A stretch of DNA of 64,000 nucleotides from Harmothoe impar (taxonomy: Eukaryota; Annelida; Polychaeta; Phyllodocida; Polynoidae), in assembly GCA_947462335.1 (NCBI GenBank), contig OX381705.1, positions 38,867,770-38,931,769 on the forward strand. Direction: 5' to 3'. The notes below the pieces were generated by a model, which was not told where the DNA came from, did not search any database, and was given only the letters and a program-made list of their open reading frames with translations. Positions 23,821-36,115 of this stretch are shown in pieces; position 1 is the first letter of the stretch, and every line of letters starts with the position of its first letter. A program made the translations under genes and the position numbers.

Positions 23821-25153
23821 ACTGACATGAATCACACACATGATAGAGGGTTTGATCAATATCACCTGCAGTTTTGGACTTCAGTGGCAGTGCTGCTTCT
23901 AAAGGGAACTTTTGCAATCCCGACATATCTCATTAAAGGCAGAGGTAGCAAAGCTAAGATGTCTGGCTTTAATGACCTAGGTCGTCATTGCTAAAGGTCC
24001 CAATTGCAAATACAATTGTTAGCTGTCGGTCAGGTTATTGCCATTGGAAAGATAACATTTCTCATAAGGGTGACTTTTTAGTTAGTTGGATGCTTTCAAG
24101 TGACTTTCATATATCAGGAGCATTGGCCCAACCCAGTATTGAAAGGAGCAAAATGTCTCTCACAGCCCTGCCACTCCGCCTGGAGGCAAAGCAGAAAGAA
24201 ATATATGTAGATTAGTACTCTACTTAACTGCCAGGGGGCAGTGCAGAGCTGGAGTTTAGTTGCAACCAGCAGCAGCTGGTAACCCATGAAAGGGAGAGCA
24301 AGTATTTGATTTTGGCTTCACCATCGATGGGATAGTCCAAGAGTCTGTCTGCATTTCTGGGGATAGATTGGTTGCTACATGTGCTCACATTTTCTCCCAT
24401 GCATGCAGCATGAAGAGTCTGGATGATGTTGCTAACGCCCTTACCACATTTGCTTAGCCAGTCTTTGTTATCAGCAACATTCCTACCCAGACTATCAACT
24501 CTGAGACCAACTCCAGGCCATTTATGCCTATTGCACCGCCAGCCAGTGGGCAGTTAAAAGGATTTTCATGCCATCAGACTCTGCCTAGTTCAAAGGTGAC
24601 CACAACTGCAACGCAGCTGTTGGATCAGTCTCAGTCCTGACTGTACGTTTACAGTCTGGGAGAGTAATTAGACATATGTACCTACACTGGCCCACATACC
24701 CTGCTGTACTGTACATGTCCACCAATATCAGCAACCATGAGAGTGTGGGTTCGAATCCCACTCTGGCTACATTAGTAGTATTGTTGATACCTGCACAAAA
24801 CACCTGAATTGAACTAAATAACCTGGCAACATATTTTTCTATGTATAATAAATATGCCAGTATTGGTGATATTTATGTCTCAAATGGATTAAATACAGAC
24901 TCAATAAAACGTAATACCTATTGTGCCATGGTGGGATTCGAACCCATACTCCTCATTAAAGAATGATCCAGGATCTTGGATCATTTTTATTAGATATAAA
25001 TTCGTCCAGGCCCAGTAATGGGCCTGGTGTGCTCGAGGCTGCTGTTTGATATGATGCGGAATTCTGGATTGATGATGATGAAATATGATAAGACTGCTGT
25101 GCCCGGAAAAGCCGTCAGACATCGGGATTGATGAATAGATTTCAAAATTGGAA

Positions 25154-25225
25154 GGGCTCTTGCGGGATTTGAACCCGGGACCTCTCGCACCCAAAGCAAA
25201 AATCGTACCCCTAGACCAACGAGCC
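25154..25225 (-). tRNA. tRNA-Pro(TGG)-like, array copy 15
   Basis: Reads the same as copy 9; last copy before the fourth short interval. Confidence 0.6.
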
Positions 25226-26135
25226 ACTGACATGAATCACACACATGATAGAGGGTTTGATCAATATCACCTGCAGTTTTGGACTTCAGTGGCAGTGCTG
25301 CTTCTAAAGGGAACTTTTGCAATCCCGACATATCTCATTAAAGGCAGAGGTAGCAAAGCTAAGATGTCTGGCTTTAATGACCTAGGTCGTCATTGCTAAA
25401 GGTCCCAATTGCAAATACAATTGTTAGCTGTCGGTCAGGTTATTGCCATTGGAAAGATAACATTTCTCATAAGGGTGACTCTTTAGTTAGTTGGATGCTT
25501 TCAAGTGACTTTCATATATCAGGAGCATTGGCCCAACCCAGTATTGAAAGGAGCAAAATGTCTCTCACAGCCCTGCCACTCCGCCTGGAGGCAAAGCAGA
25601 AAGAAATATATGTAGATTAGTACTCTACTTAACTGCCAGGGGGCAGTGCAGATCTGGAGTTTAGTTGCAACCAGCAGCAGCAAGTAACCCATGAAAGGGA
25701 GAGCAAGTATTTGATTTTGGCTTCACCATCGATGGGATAGTCCAAGAGTCTGTCTGCATTTCTGGGGATAGATTGGTTGCTACATGTGCTCACATTTTCT
25801 CCCATGCATGCAGCATGAAGAGTCTGGATGATGTTGCTAACGCCCTTACCACATTTGCTTAGCCAGTCTTTGTTATCAGCAACATTCCTACCTAGAGACT
25901 ATCAACTCTGAGACCAACTCCAGGCCATTTATGCCTATTGCACCGCCAGCCAGTGGGCACTTAAAGGGATTTTCATGCCATCAGACTCTGCCTAGTTCAA
26001 AGGTGACCACAACTGCAACGCAGCTGTTGGATATGATGCGGAATTCTGGATTGATGATGATGAAATATGATAAAACTGCTGTGCCCGGAAAAGCCGTCAG
26101 ACATCGGGATTGATGAATAGATTTCAAAATTGGAA

Positions 26136-26207
26136 GGGCTCTTGCGGGATTTGAACCCGGGACCTCTCGCACCCAAAGCAAAAATCGTACCCCTAGACCA
26201 ACGAGCC
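26136..26207 (-). tRNA. tRNA-Pro(TGG)-like, array copy 16
   Basis: Canonical A and B boxes; 982 bp from copy 15, in a short-unit context. Confidence 0.6.
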
Positions 26208-27113
26208 ACTGACATGAATCACACACATGATAGAGGGTTTGATCAATATCACCTGCAGTTTTGGATTTCAGTGGCAGTGCTGCTTCTAAAGGGAACTTTT
26301 GCAATCCCGACATATCTCATTAAAGGCAGAGGTAGCAAAGCTAAGATGTCTGGCTTTAATGACCTAGGTCGTCATTGCTAAAGGTCCCAATTGCAAATAC
26401 AATTGTTAGCTGTCGGTCAGGTTATTGCCATTGGAAAGATAACATTTCTCATAAGGGTGACTCTTTAGTTAGTTGGATGCTTTCAAGTGACTTTCATATA
26501 TCAGGAGCATTGGCCCAACCCAGTATTGAAAGGAGCAAAATGTCTCTCACAGCCCTGCCACTCCGCCTGGAGGCAAAGCAGAAAGAAATATATGTAGATT
26601 AGTACTCTACTTAACTGCCAGGGGGCAGTGCAGATCTGGAGTTTAGTTGCAACCAGCAGCAGCTGGTAACCCATGAAAGGGAGAGCAAGTATTTGATTTT
26701 GGCTTCACCATCGATGGGATAGTCCAAGAGTCTGTCTGCATTTCTGGGGATAGATTGGTTGCTACATGTGCTCACATTTTCTCCCATGCATGCAGCATGA
26801 AGAGTCTGGATGATGTTGCTAACGCCCTTACCACATTTGCTTAGCCAGTCTTTGTTATCAGCAACATTCCTACCCAGACTATCAACTCTGAGACCAACTC
26901 CAGGCCATTTATGCCTATTGCACCGCCAGCCAGTGGGCAGTTAAAAGGATTTTCATGCCATCAGACTCTGCCTAGTTCAAAGGTGACGACAACTGCAACG
27001 CAGCTGTTGGATCAGTCTCAGTCCTGACTGTACGTTTACAGTCTGGGAGAGTAATTAGACATATGTACCTACACTGGCCCACATACCCTGCTGTACTGTA
27101 CATGTCCACCAAT

Positions 27114-27223
27114 AGGGACCTTTAGCAACCACGTAAAAGCTCAATAAACGTAGACGTAGCCTATCCCTCTAGCACTACTACGTCTGCGTTTAATGAGGTA
27201 CGTCGGGTTTGCTAAAGGTCCCT
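27114..27223. mobile_element. Intact AGGGACC MITE inserted in an array unit
   Basis: 110 bp with inverted ends AGGGACCTTTAGCAACC and GGTTTGCTAAAGGTCCCT and inner inverted pieces TAGACGTAGC and ACTACGTCTG. AAT is duplicated at both ends (27111-27113 and 27224-27226); other units read CCACCAATATCAGC with no insertion. It lies within one of the two T-arm-bearing parts of the long unit. Confidence 0.9.
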
Positions 27224-27653
27224 AATATCAGCAACCATGAGAGTGTGGGTTCGAATCCCACTCTGGCTACATTAGTAGTATTGTTGATACCTGCACAAAA
27301 CACCTGAATTGAACTAAATAACCTGGCAACATATTTTTCTATGTATAATAAATATGCCAGTATTGGTGATATTTATGTCTCAAATGGATGAAATACAGAC
27401 TCAATAAAATGTAATACCTATTGTGCCATGGTGGGATTCGAACCCATACTCCTCATTAAAGAATGATCCAGGATCTTGGATCATTTTTATTAGATATAAA
27501 TTCGTCCAGGCCCAGTAATGGGCCTGGTGTGCTCGAGGCTGCTGTTGGATATGATGCGGAATTCTGGATTGATGATGATGAAATATGATAAGACTGCTGT
27601 GCCCGGAAAAGCCGTCAGACATCGGGATTGATGAATAGATTTCAAAATTGGAA

Positions 27654-27725
27654 GGGCTCTTGCGGGATTTGAACCCGGGACCTCTCGCACCCAAAGCAAA
27701 AATCGTACCCCTAGACCAACGAGCC
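27654..27725 (-). tRNA. tRNA-Pro(TGG)-like, array copy 17
   Basis: Canonical A and B boxes; follows the unit that received the 110-bp MITE at 27114-27223. Confidence 0.6.
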
Positions 27726-29058
27726 ACTGACATGAATCACACACATGATAGAGGGTTTGATCAATATCACCTGCAGTTTTGGACTTCAGTGGCAGTGCTG
27801 CTTCTAAAGGGAACTTTTGCAATCCCGACATATCTCATTAAAGGCAGAGGTAGCAAAGCTAAGATGTCTGGCTTTAATGACCTAGGTCGTCATTGCTAAA
27901 GGTCCCAATTGCAAATACAATTGTTAGCTGTCGGTCAGGTTATTGCCATTGGAAAGATAACATTTCTCATAAGGGTGACTCTTTAGTTAGTTGGATGCTT
28001 TCAAGTGACTTTCATATATCAGGAGCATTGGCCCAACCCAGTATTGAAAGGAGCAAAATGTCTCTCACAGCCCTGCCACTCCGCCTGGAGGCAAAGCAGA
28101 AAGAAATATATGTAGATTAGTACTCTACTTAACTGCCAGGGGGCAGTGCAGATCTGGAGTTTAGTTGCAACCAGCAGCAGCTGGTAACCCATGAAAGGGA
28201 GAGCAAGTATTTGATTTTGGCTTCACCATCGATGGGATAGTCCAAGAGTCTGTCTGCATTTCTGGGGATAGATTGGTTGCTACATGTGCTCACATTTTCT
28301 CCCATGCATGCAGCATGAAGAGTCTGGATGATGTTGCTAACGCCCTTACCACATTTGCTTAGCCAGTCTTTGTTATCAGCAACATTCCTACCCAGACTAT
28401 CAACTCTGAGACCAACTCCAGGCCATTTATGCCTATTGCACCGCCAGCCAGTGGGCAGTTAAAAGGATTTTCATGCCATCAGACTCTGCCTAGTTCAAAG
28501 GTGACCACAACTGCAACGCAGCTGTTGGATCAGTCTCAGTCCTGACTGTACGTTTACAGTCTGGGAGAGTAATTAGACATATGTACCTACACTGGCCCAC
28601 ATACCCTGCTATACTGTACATGTCCACCAATATCAGCAACCATGAGAGTGTGGGTTCGAATCCCACTCTGGCTACATTAGTAGTATTGTTGATACCTGCA
28701 CAAAACACCTGAATTGAACTAAATAACCTGGCAACATATTTTTCTATGTATAATAAATATGCCAGTATTGGTGATATTTATGTCTCAAATGGATTAAATA
28801 CAGACTCAATAAAACGTAATACCTATTGTGCCATGGTGGGATTCGAACCCATACTCCTCATTAAAGAATGATCCAGGATCTTGGATCATTTTTATTAGAT
28901 ATAAATTCGTCCAGGCCCAGTAATGGGCCTGGTGTGCTCGAGGCTGCTGTTGGATATGATGCGGAATTCTGGATTGATGATGATGAAATATGATAAGACT
29001 GCTGTGCCCGGAAAAGCCGTCAGACATCGGGATTGATGAATAGATTTCAAAATTGGAA

Positions 29059-29130
29059 GGGCTCTTGCGGGATTTGAACCCGGGACCTCTCGCACCCAAA
29101 GCAAAAATCGTACCCCTAGACCAACGAGCC
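29059..29130 (-). tRNA. tRNA-Pro(TGG)-like, array copy 18
   Basis: Canonical A and B boxes. Confidence 0.6.
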
Positions 29131-30040
29131 ACTGACATGAATCACACACATGATAGAGGGTTTGATCAATATCACCTGCAGTTTTGGATTTCAGTGGCAG
29201 TGCTGCTTCTAAAGGGAACTTTTGCAATCCCGACATATCTCATTAAAGGCAGAGGTAGCAAAGCTAAGATGTCTGGCTTTAATGACCTAGGTCGTCATTG
29301 CTAAAGGTCCCAATTGCAAATACAATTGTTAGCTGTCGGTCAGGTTATTGCCATTGGAAAGATAACCTTTCTTATAAGGGTGACTCTTTAGTTAGTCGGA
29401 TGCTTTCAAGTGATTTTCATATATCAGGAGCATTGGCCCAACCCAGTATTAAAAGGAGCAAAATGTCTCTCACAGCCCTGCCACTCCGCCTGGAGGCAAA
29501 GCAGAAAGAAATATATGTAGATTAGTACTCTTCTTAACTGCCAGGGGGCAGTGCAGAGCTGGAGTTAAGTTGCAACCAGCAGCAGCTGGTAACCCATGAA
29601 AGGGAGAACAAGTATTTGATTTTGGCTTTACCATTGATGGGATAGTCCAAGAGTCTGTCTGCATTTCTGGGGATAGATTGGTTGCTACATGTGCTCACAT
29701 TTTCTCCCATGCATGCAGCATGAACAGTCTGGATGATGTTGCTAAAGCCCTTACCACATTTGCTTAGCTAGTCTTTGTTATCAGCAACATTCCTACCTAG
29801 AGACTATCAACTCTGAGACCAACTCCAGGCCATTTATGCCTATTGCACCGCCAGCCAGTGGGCAGTTAAAAGGATTTTCATGCCATCAGACTCTGCCTAG
29901 TTCAAAGGTGACCACAACTGCAACGCAGCTGTTGGATATGATCCGGAATGCTGGATTGATGATGATGAAATATGATAAGACTGCTGTGCCCGGAAAAGCC
30001 GTCAGATATCGGGATTGATAAATAGATTTCAAAATTGGAA

Positions 30041-30112
30041 GGGCTCTTGCAGGATTTGAACCCGGGACCTCTCGCACCCAAAGCTAGAATCGTACCCCTA
30101 GACCAACGAGCC
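30041..30112 (-). tRNA. tRNA-Pro(TGG)-like, array copy 19 (array edge)
   Basis: Edge copy. The anticodon 5' arm is CTAGC, as in copy 5, the B box is canonical, and the 3' T stem reads CCTGC. It may preserve an older version of the tRNA-derived segment than the homogenised core. Confidence 0.6.
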
Positions 30113-30935
30113 ACTGACATGAATCACACACATGATAGAGGGTTTGATCAATATCACCTGCAGTTTTGGACTTCAGTGGCAGTGCTGCTTCTAAAGGGAA
30201 CTTTTGCAATCCCGACATATCTCATTAAAGGCAGAGGTAGCAAAGCTAAGATGTCTGGCTTTAATGACCTAGGTCGTCATTGCTAAAGGTCCCAATTGCA
30301 AATACAATTGTTAGCAGTCGGTCAGGTTATTGCCATTGGAAAGATAACATTTCTTATAAGGGTGACTCTTTAGTTAGTTGGATGCTTTCAAGTGATTTTC
30401 ATATATCAGGAGCATTGGCCCAACCCAGTATTGAAAGGAGCAAAATGTCTCTCACAGCCCTGCCACTCCGCCTGGAGGCAAAGCAGAAAGAAATATATGT
30501 AGATTAGTACTCTACTTAACTGCCAGGGGGCAGTGCAGAGCTGGAGTTTAGTTGCAACCAGCAGCAGCTGGTAACCCATGAAAGGGAGAGGAAGTATTTG
30601 ATTTTGGCTTCACCATCAATGGAATAGTCCAAGAGTCTGTCTGCATTTCTGGGGATAGATTGGTTGCTACATGTGCTCACATTTTCTCCCATGCATGCAG
30701 CATGAGGAGTCTGGATTATATTGCTAAAGCCCTTACCACATTTGCTTAGCTACTCTTTGTTTTCAGCAACATTCCTACCTAGAAACTATCAGCTCTGGGA
30801 CCAACTCCTGGCCATTTATGCCTATTGCACAGATAACATGATTTATACGCTAGGTGGCAGGTCGGTGGTTTGCCGCCTTGATTAATATGTAGGATCGCAC
30901 ATAATTTCAACACATAGCTCTACCTATTGCCCTGA

Positions 30936-31014
30936 TTAAAGGCGCACTGAACCCACGATGTCATTTGCGTACAAAACTCGGCAGGGTTAGGTCCTGGGTT
31001 GAGTGCGCCTTTAA
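30936..31014. mobile_element. 79-bp TTAA-flanked MITE, copy 1
   Basis: TTAA, then AGGCGCACTGAACCCACGA to GGGTTGAGTGCGCCT, then TTAA. A TTAA duplication is typical of piggyBac- and Kolobok-type DNA transposons. One base in the right terminus differs from copies 2 and 3. Confidence 0.85.
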
Positions 31015-31680
31015 GGGAGATTTATTCATGTTTCTATACCAGAGGGACATGATTACCAAGCAAGAATTGTCATAGATTACTGGACTTATAAATTAAAGTC
31101 AGGCTCTGAGCCTATATGGAGACCTTTAATCATTTCAAATATCTTTCTGATCACCAATAGTAAAAATATATTGATAATTATCTCATAATCTGCTCTGAAT
31201 ATATGTGTGGGCTAGCTCTAGGTACAAAACCAAAAAAATCTCAAAAGATTTATGTCATGTAAGATATTTGTGTGTCACTATGTGTCATAAGGTGGCGATC
31301 GCCAAGCATATTTGAGTATAACTAATTTTCGAAGGTTTCATATTTCTTTACATATACCAATAATTTCCTATGTTTATGTCGAGATAAGTGTTACCAATAC
31401 ATTAGTACATTAAATAAGAAGTCCATCTTATGAGGCAAAACACCTTAAAGCATTCACTCACTTTTGACTTATGAGAAATAGTATATATAAGAAATTGTTG
31501 AACTATTCCCTGAAATCATAAACTATCATGGATCAAGTGACATTGGTCTTGACCTTGCGACCTTAATAGCACTCAAACATTTTGAATTACATACTGTTGG
31601 GTGTAATCTTTTGATTCTTATGCATAAACATTGATAAGGTTGTTATATTTGCATCAATTATGAGAAATCTAACTAATTTT
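31015..31680. other. No gene recognised
   Basis: A/T-rich sequence without long ORFs, clear repeats or RNA genes. Confidence 0.6.
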
Positions 31681-31915
31681 ATAGACCAGGACCCCAAAAA
31701 GGGGTCATCCCAGCAAACACGCCTTTAACGGACCGGTGCTGGCCCAATGCTGGCAACGGTACTGGGCCGGTGCCGGCAATACGGTTCTGGCCCAGTAAAA
31801 AAGTGCAAACAGGTGCGGCATTGGGCCAGTACAGTATGCCGTAGCCTCTACTGGGCCAATACTGGCATGCCAATACTGGCCCGGTACTGTTTACCAAAAA
31901 TCTGGCCAATATTAA
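31681..31915. repeat. Degenerate GGCCAGTACTGGC-type simple repeat, block 1
   Basis: Dense variants of CTGGCCCAGTACTGG and CCGGTGCTGGC. A second block with the same words lies at about 32310-32495. The intervening ~400 bp is ordinary A/T-rich DNA, so the two blocks may be the ends of one element. Confidence 0.55.
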
Positions 31916-32309
31916 TCATACCATGTATTGTTAGATATATAATTGAGGCAAAATACATCATATTGCCACCCCGTGCACATCCTGCACACATAGATAGTGT
32001 ATATCAAGTGATCAGTCAAACATCTTTCCTCAACTTGTTTTAACAACCAGGAGTAAAGGAGACCAATCTTATCCACACAGGCCACAGCCTGTTGGTATAA
32101 GAGCTACACCTCAAACTCAAACATGAGGTGTTGATAATGAAAAGCTCTTTGTTCCCCTGTAATTTACTTTATTCAGTTCATAATTTGTATCAAATAGATT
32201 TCCTATGATATCTGTTTTATTACAAATTCATTTGCACCTATGTGAGGTTATGTGAATCAGAATTATTAAGTTATAATTATACATATGGGCTGAGTGATTG
32301 AGAACTAAT

Positions 32310-32495
32310 CTAGCCAGATTGCCAGTACCAGGCCAGTACAGGCATACTGGTAATGGCAAACGGTACATTGCCAGTACTGAACCAATACATGGAGGCAGTA
32401 ATGGCAAAGAAGTGGCATGGTATCAGCAGTGCTTGGCCGTTACTGCCAGTACTTGCCAGTAAAATGCCAGTACCGGCCCGGTACAGGCATGTTTG
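32310..32495. repeat. Degenerate CCAGTACTGGC-type simple repeat, block 2
   Basis: Repeated TGCCAGTACC/GGCCAGTAC words like block 1, ending in CCGGCCCGGTACAGGC. Confidence 0.55.
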
Positions 32496-32505
32496 GGGTC
32501 GTACA

Positions 32506-32612
32506 TAAATGATGTCATGCTTTTTTGGCCCACTTTTGACCCCCCCTCCCCCCCATGTCACGCTTTGTCACGTTTTGCTAGACCCCACTCTCCAGGCGTG
32601 ACGTCACACGAG
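32506..32612. mobile_element. GTCGTACATAAATGATGTCA dispersed element, plus copy
   Basis: About 107 bp with a G/C-homopolymer core and the motif ATGTCACGCTTTGTCAC. It shares its end, core and order with the inverted copy at 34092-34216. Confidence 0.55.
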
Positions 32613-33294
32613 CTGCTACCCCCCTTAGATCGTAAATGAGTTTTGGAAATTGTTATTGCAATGACATCTTCTGTGAGCGTGTATATGTAGTTGTAGGCCT
32701 ACAATGTTTTTGTTAATGCTTATACATATTAAATAGCACTTTCATGTCACATTTTAATTCTATGAAATGTTTTTGTGTTGACATTAGATTCAAGTGTCTT
32801 CATGTATACGGTCCGGTACACGGATCAGGGGCCCAGGTCAGAGTTCAGGTCATACTAGCTCCCCTTGTGTTAGTGGGGACCTTCATGATGGGGGCATGAA
32901 GGAGTAGAACAACTTCATCGGGAGCCTTCCATAATGCTGCTTCCATAAAACAAATGGGCATACCGGAATCGTAAAATGTGACAAACCTTGCAACGGGTTA
33001 CTTGTTGGACTGTTGTGATCGTCATTAATAAAACTATTGGCAGCTGCTACCCATATGTGCAGGCCTGGGCCTTCTTGCTGGTGGTCTTCCTTGCCCCAGT
33101 AGCGGTTTTCTCCCTCACCTCATAGAGATGGTCATTCATTTCATAGATTGATTATCCATAGATGCCGTCACTGCTGTATTTGGCAAGCAGCATAATTTAA
33201 ACATCTGTCCTACTGCGAGGCAGACTACCACTATTTGCGAATGACTCCTTGCTAACTTGAGGCAGTCTCGTAGGGTACTATGTACGCCTGGACG

Positions 33295-33373
33295 TTAAAG
33301 GCGCACTGAACCCACGACGTCATTTGCGTACAAAACTCGGCAGGGTTAGGTCCTGGGTTCAGTGCGCCTTTAA
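33295..33373. mobile_element. 79-bp TTAA-flanked MITE, copy 2
   Basis: Perfect inverted termini AGGCGCACTGAACCCA and TGGGTTCAGTGCGCCT with TTAA on both sides; same orientation as copy 1. Confidence 0.88.
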
Positions 33374-33424
33374 GCAAATCAACCAATCAAAGGTCATACT
33401 AACTAGGTACTATCTGGTTAGTAT

Positions 33425-33570
33425 ATCCTGTGTTCTGATGTTTATGATAATATGGCATGTGTTCAGACGTTAGTATCACCTGTGTCTGGACGTTAGTATA
33501 TGGCATGTGTTCGGATGTTAGTATCATCTGTGTTCGGACGTTAGTATGGCATGTGCTCAGACGTTAGGGG
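33425..33570. repeat. Minisatellite (TGTGTTCGGACGTTAGTAT)n
   Basis: Five or six imperfect units of about 20-26 bp built on GTGTTCNGACGTTAGTAT, alternating ATGGCAT and ATCATC/ATCACC spacers. Confidence 0.75.
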
Positions 33571-33653
33571 CATGGCCTATTGTCCTAAGGGATTACAGTC
33601 ATGGGGGCCAATTGTCATGGGTCTATTCAGCGGTAGACACTTACGCTGGACCC

Positions 33654-33702
33654 AGGAGCCAATGGCCGAGGAGCCAATGGCCCAGGAGCCAATGGCCCAT
33701 AG
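33654..33702. repeat. Short 15-bp tandem repeat
   Basis: Three copies of GGAGCCAATGGCC(C/G)A. Confidence 0.75.
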
Positions 33703-34091
33703 TTTTGCTTTTCTGCAAAATAACATTGTCATGGGGCTCCTGACCCAGACACCTTTATGGTACCGTAATAGCTCAATAATAAATTACCTGGTAGTCATAA
33801 TTAGACCACTGGTGTCACGTTCAGGGTTTCCTCGAATCTGAGGTGCCGCTTACACCGTACCAATCATGCAATCATGCAATCATGTACCTGCTCTTAATAG
33901 AGCACTGGTCTTGTATAAATGCCTGAAGTACCGGTATAAGGGTCTCTTTAGTAAATCTTTAGTATGTGCCAAAATAGGACCTTGAATAGCTGCCTCTTTT
34001 GAAAAGGGGCCTGGGGCATTACCACTGCCAAAATGAAAGCACTATTGTGCGCATTGTTCTTATTATGGTACAATGTGCAAGGTTTTACGGT

Positions 34092-34216
34092 GATATTTTT
34101 TTCAAAACGTGACATCATGCACATGCCAACCCCCCCTCCCCCCTTGTCACGCTTTGTCACAAATGTCTGACCCCCCCTCCCCCCCTAGGGTGTGACATCA
34201 TTTATGGACGACCCCT
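34092..34216. mobile_element. GTCGTACATAAATGATGTCA dispersed element, inverted copy
   Basis: Ends TGACATCATTTATGGACGAC, the reverse complement of the 32506 copy's start with one change, and contains TTGTCACGCTTTGTCAC between C-rich runs. Confidence 0.55.
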
Positions 34217-34272
34217 TTGCTGGGATATGCCCCTCAAGGCTCAAAGCCACCCCTCACTTTGGCACCCCTTTA

Positions 34273-34658
34273 AGGTGTCACGGTACTAATCCGCCCAGAA
34301 AACCTAGGACAGCCAATTAGTCCCTACTAAAGTGGATATAATCAATGCTAGGAGACCTCATTTTTGACTGGGAGTAACCAAGGGGTCACGCTTAGAGGTC
34401 AAAGTCAAGGTCACAGGTCGGTGGGGCACTTGAAAAATTGATCATATTCAGACTATGCTTTTTCCATGGCAACTAGCGCAAAATCTAATCTGACTCCGAT
34501 ATTGACGGATATTTTTAAAAGATCGGAAATGACGTCAGCTTTTGTTTAAGGCGTCATTTATGAACACCATCAAATTTTGAACCGCATTTGGAGCCACTTG
34601 ATGGTGAAAAAGAGGATAATATTAGAACATCACTGTGCCAATTAGTACCGTGACACCT
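34273..34658. mobile_element. 386-bp TA-flanked MITE (Tc1/mariner-like)
   Basis: Termini AGGTGTCACGGTACTAAT and ATTAGTACCGTGACACCT are perfect inverted repeats, with TA on each side. No transposase is encoded. Confidence 0.8.
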
Positions 34659-34660
34659 TA

Positions 34661-35318
34661 ATAAGGCCAAATGGGTGGGTTTTCGACCAGTTTTTGATGT
34701 TTTATGAAGGTTTTAGCTGTTTTTCTCTGGATTTCTTGCCTTGATATGGATAGAAGGGGTATTGATGCCACTAATTTTACCATAGATCAATTGTTTCATT
34801 AAACATTCACTTCCAAAAGAAACAATTTGGGCCCGGAGTGAGGTTGGGGCTGCTTGGCACGGAAAATGCTGTCGAGGCATTTTTTACAATTTCGACTTCA
34901 GAGGCCCTAAAAATAGTCATAAATAGCATAAATAATGTTCGCCCGATTAAAAAAAGTTGGGAATATCCCTTAGAAATATGATTCAAGAGATTTTGTTGAA
35001 TTTTTAATTGTGTTGTTAAGGGTTGTCAAGGTGAACTTATGACAAATGTACCGGAAAATCCCTCATTTTCACCCAAAAAGTGCAAAGTTGGGCCTAAATC
35101 TAAATGCGGGGGGAAATCTTTCAGAGAAATGACGTGCAGAGTGAGTGAAAAGGGACCCCTTTCTCGGCGTTTTCATAATATGGATGGTGTGGTTTCTCAA
35201 GCTGAGTGCAGGGACCGGGGCATCTACTTTATGCAATTATACGGTGGCGCCATCTACAGGATCCTATTGACAGTGCAATGTTTGGTGTCAAGCTGACCCA
35301 ATTTCACCCAGTTTGGAC
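34661..35318. other. No gene recognised
   Basis: Mixed-composition DNA. The small ORF at 35039-35296 has no recognisable domain. Confidence 0.5.
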
Positions 35319-35320
35319 TA

Positions 35321-36037
35321 CCGTAAAACCTCACGTATAAACTTCTAGTGGACAATGTATCATACACGTGTACCTTGTATGTAATAGTTCATATATGCTT
35401 GAATGAATATCCGTCTACTCTATAGTTATGCATTGATAATGAAGGCAGTTTGGCGGTTCAATATAATGTTTATTGGTTGGCGATAACAAAAAATAATCAT
35501 AAGATAACATATGCCAATAACACAATTATAAAAATAAAAAACTGAATCAGTCTATAGTTGTATCCCGGCACAGCGGCTGTAGAGGGGGTAGGTAGTAGAG
35601 GTCCAATCCTGACCGGCACCAATGTGAGTGGCCAGACCTGTGTACCTGTTATATATACCCCTCCAGCAGTCAGTCACCTGCAGGGGGAGGTGTGTCCTAT
35701 GTCCTACCCTCCAATGAGGTGTGACCCACCTGGCTGCCTGCTGCAGCCCACCTGGGGGGAGGGGGGGTCTGTCCAGTGGAGCCTGTCCTGGCCCGTGTTT
35801 ATACCCCCATATACAGCTCGCTATATATCGTGTCCATAAGCCGCGGGCGGCTTGTACGCGAATCAGACTCAGCTTTCTTTTGATACCAAACATGCCTATA
35901 TAGGGTGCGGCTTATACGAGAGTTTTTGTAAGTGTACCAAATTAACAATTCTCAGATGGCCTCTGCGGCTTATAGGATCGCACCAAACTCGGGGTGCGGC
36001 TTATACGGGAGTTAGGCTTATACGCGAGGTTTTACGG
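35321..36037. mobile_element. 717-bp TA-flanked MITE, CCGTAAAACCTC family
   Basis: Inverted termini CCGTAAAACCTCACGTATAA and CTTATACGCGAGGTTTTACGG between TA dinucleotides. Three inner copies of GCGGCTTATACG-type words sit near the right end, suggesting end duplication. A 121-bp relative lies at 54341-54461. Confidence 0.8.
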
Positions 36038-36115
36038 TAGGTGCACACCCTGTTTCTCTTTATTAGTAGTATAGTCACTCTCCAATGTCTAATTTGGCCC
36101 GTGGTTATCATCACT

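Larger units (their letters stand above)
1..30828. repeat. Tandem array of ~1405/982-bp units bearing tRNA-Pro-like segments
   Basis: About 20 head-to-tail units, counted by a recurring landmark (start of the GGTCCCAATTGC block) at 142, 1123, 2531, 3516, 4924, 11766, 13171, 14153, 15558, 16963, 18368, 19773, 21178, 22583, 23988, 25393, 26375, 27893, 29298 and 30280. Fourteen intervals are long (about 1405-1408 bp once two inserted elements are subtracted) and five are short (981-985 bp). Long units contain an extra ~425-bp segment flanked by copies of GCTGTTGGAT, for example 1754-1763 and 2179-2188. That segment carries two tRNA T-arm-like sequences (core GGTTCGAATCC), one on each strand, without an evident matching 5' half. 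Central units are almost identical; the outermost right-hand unit (from about 29300) is more diverged. The array continues past the left window edge. No protein-coding function is supported: its short ORFs are translations of tRNA-like DNA. Confidence 0.95.

Noticed and set aside
1..30828. CRISPR-like array
   Set aside because: Unit size is about 1 kb with no short repeat/spacer pattern, and the DNA is eukaryotic.
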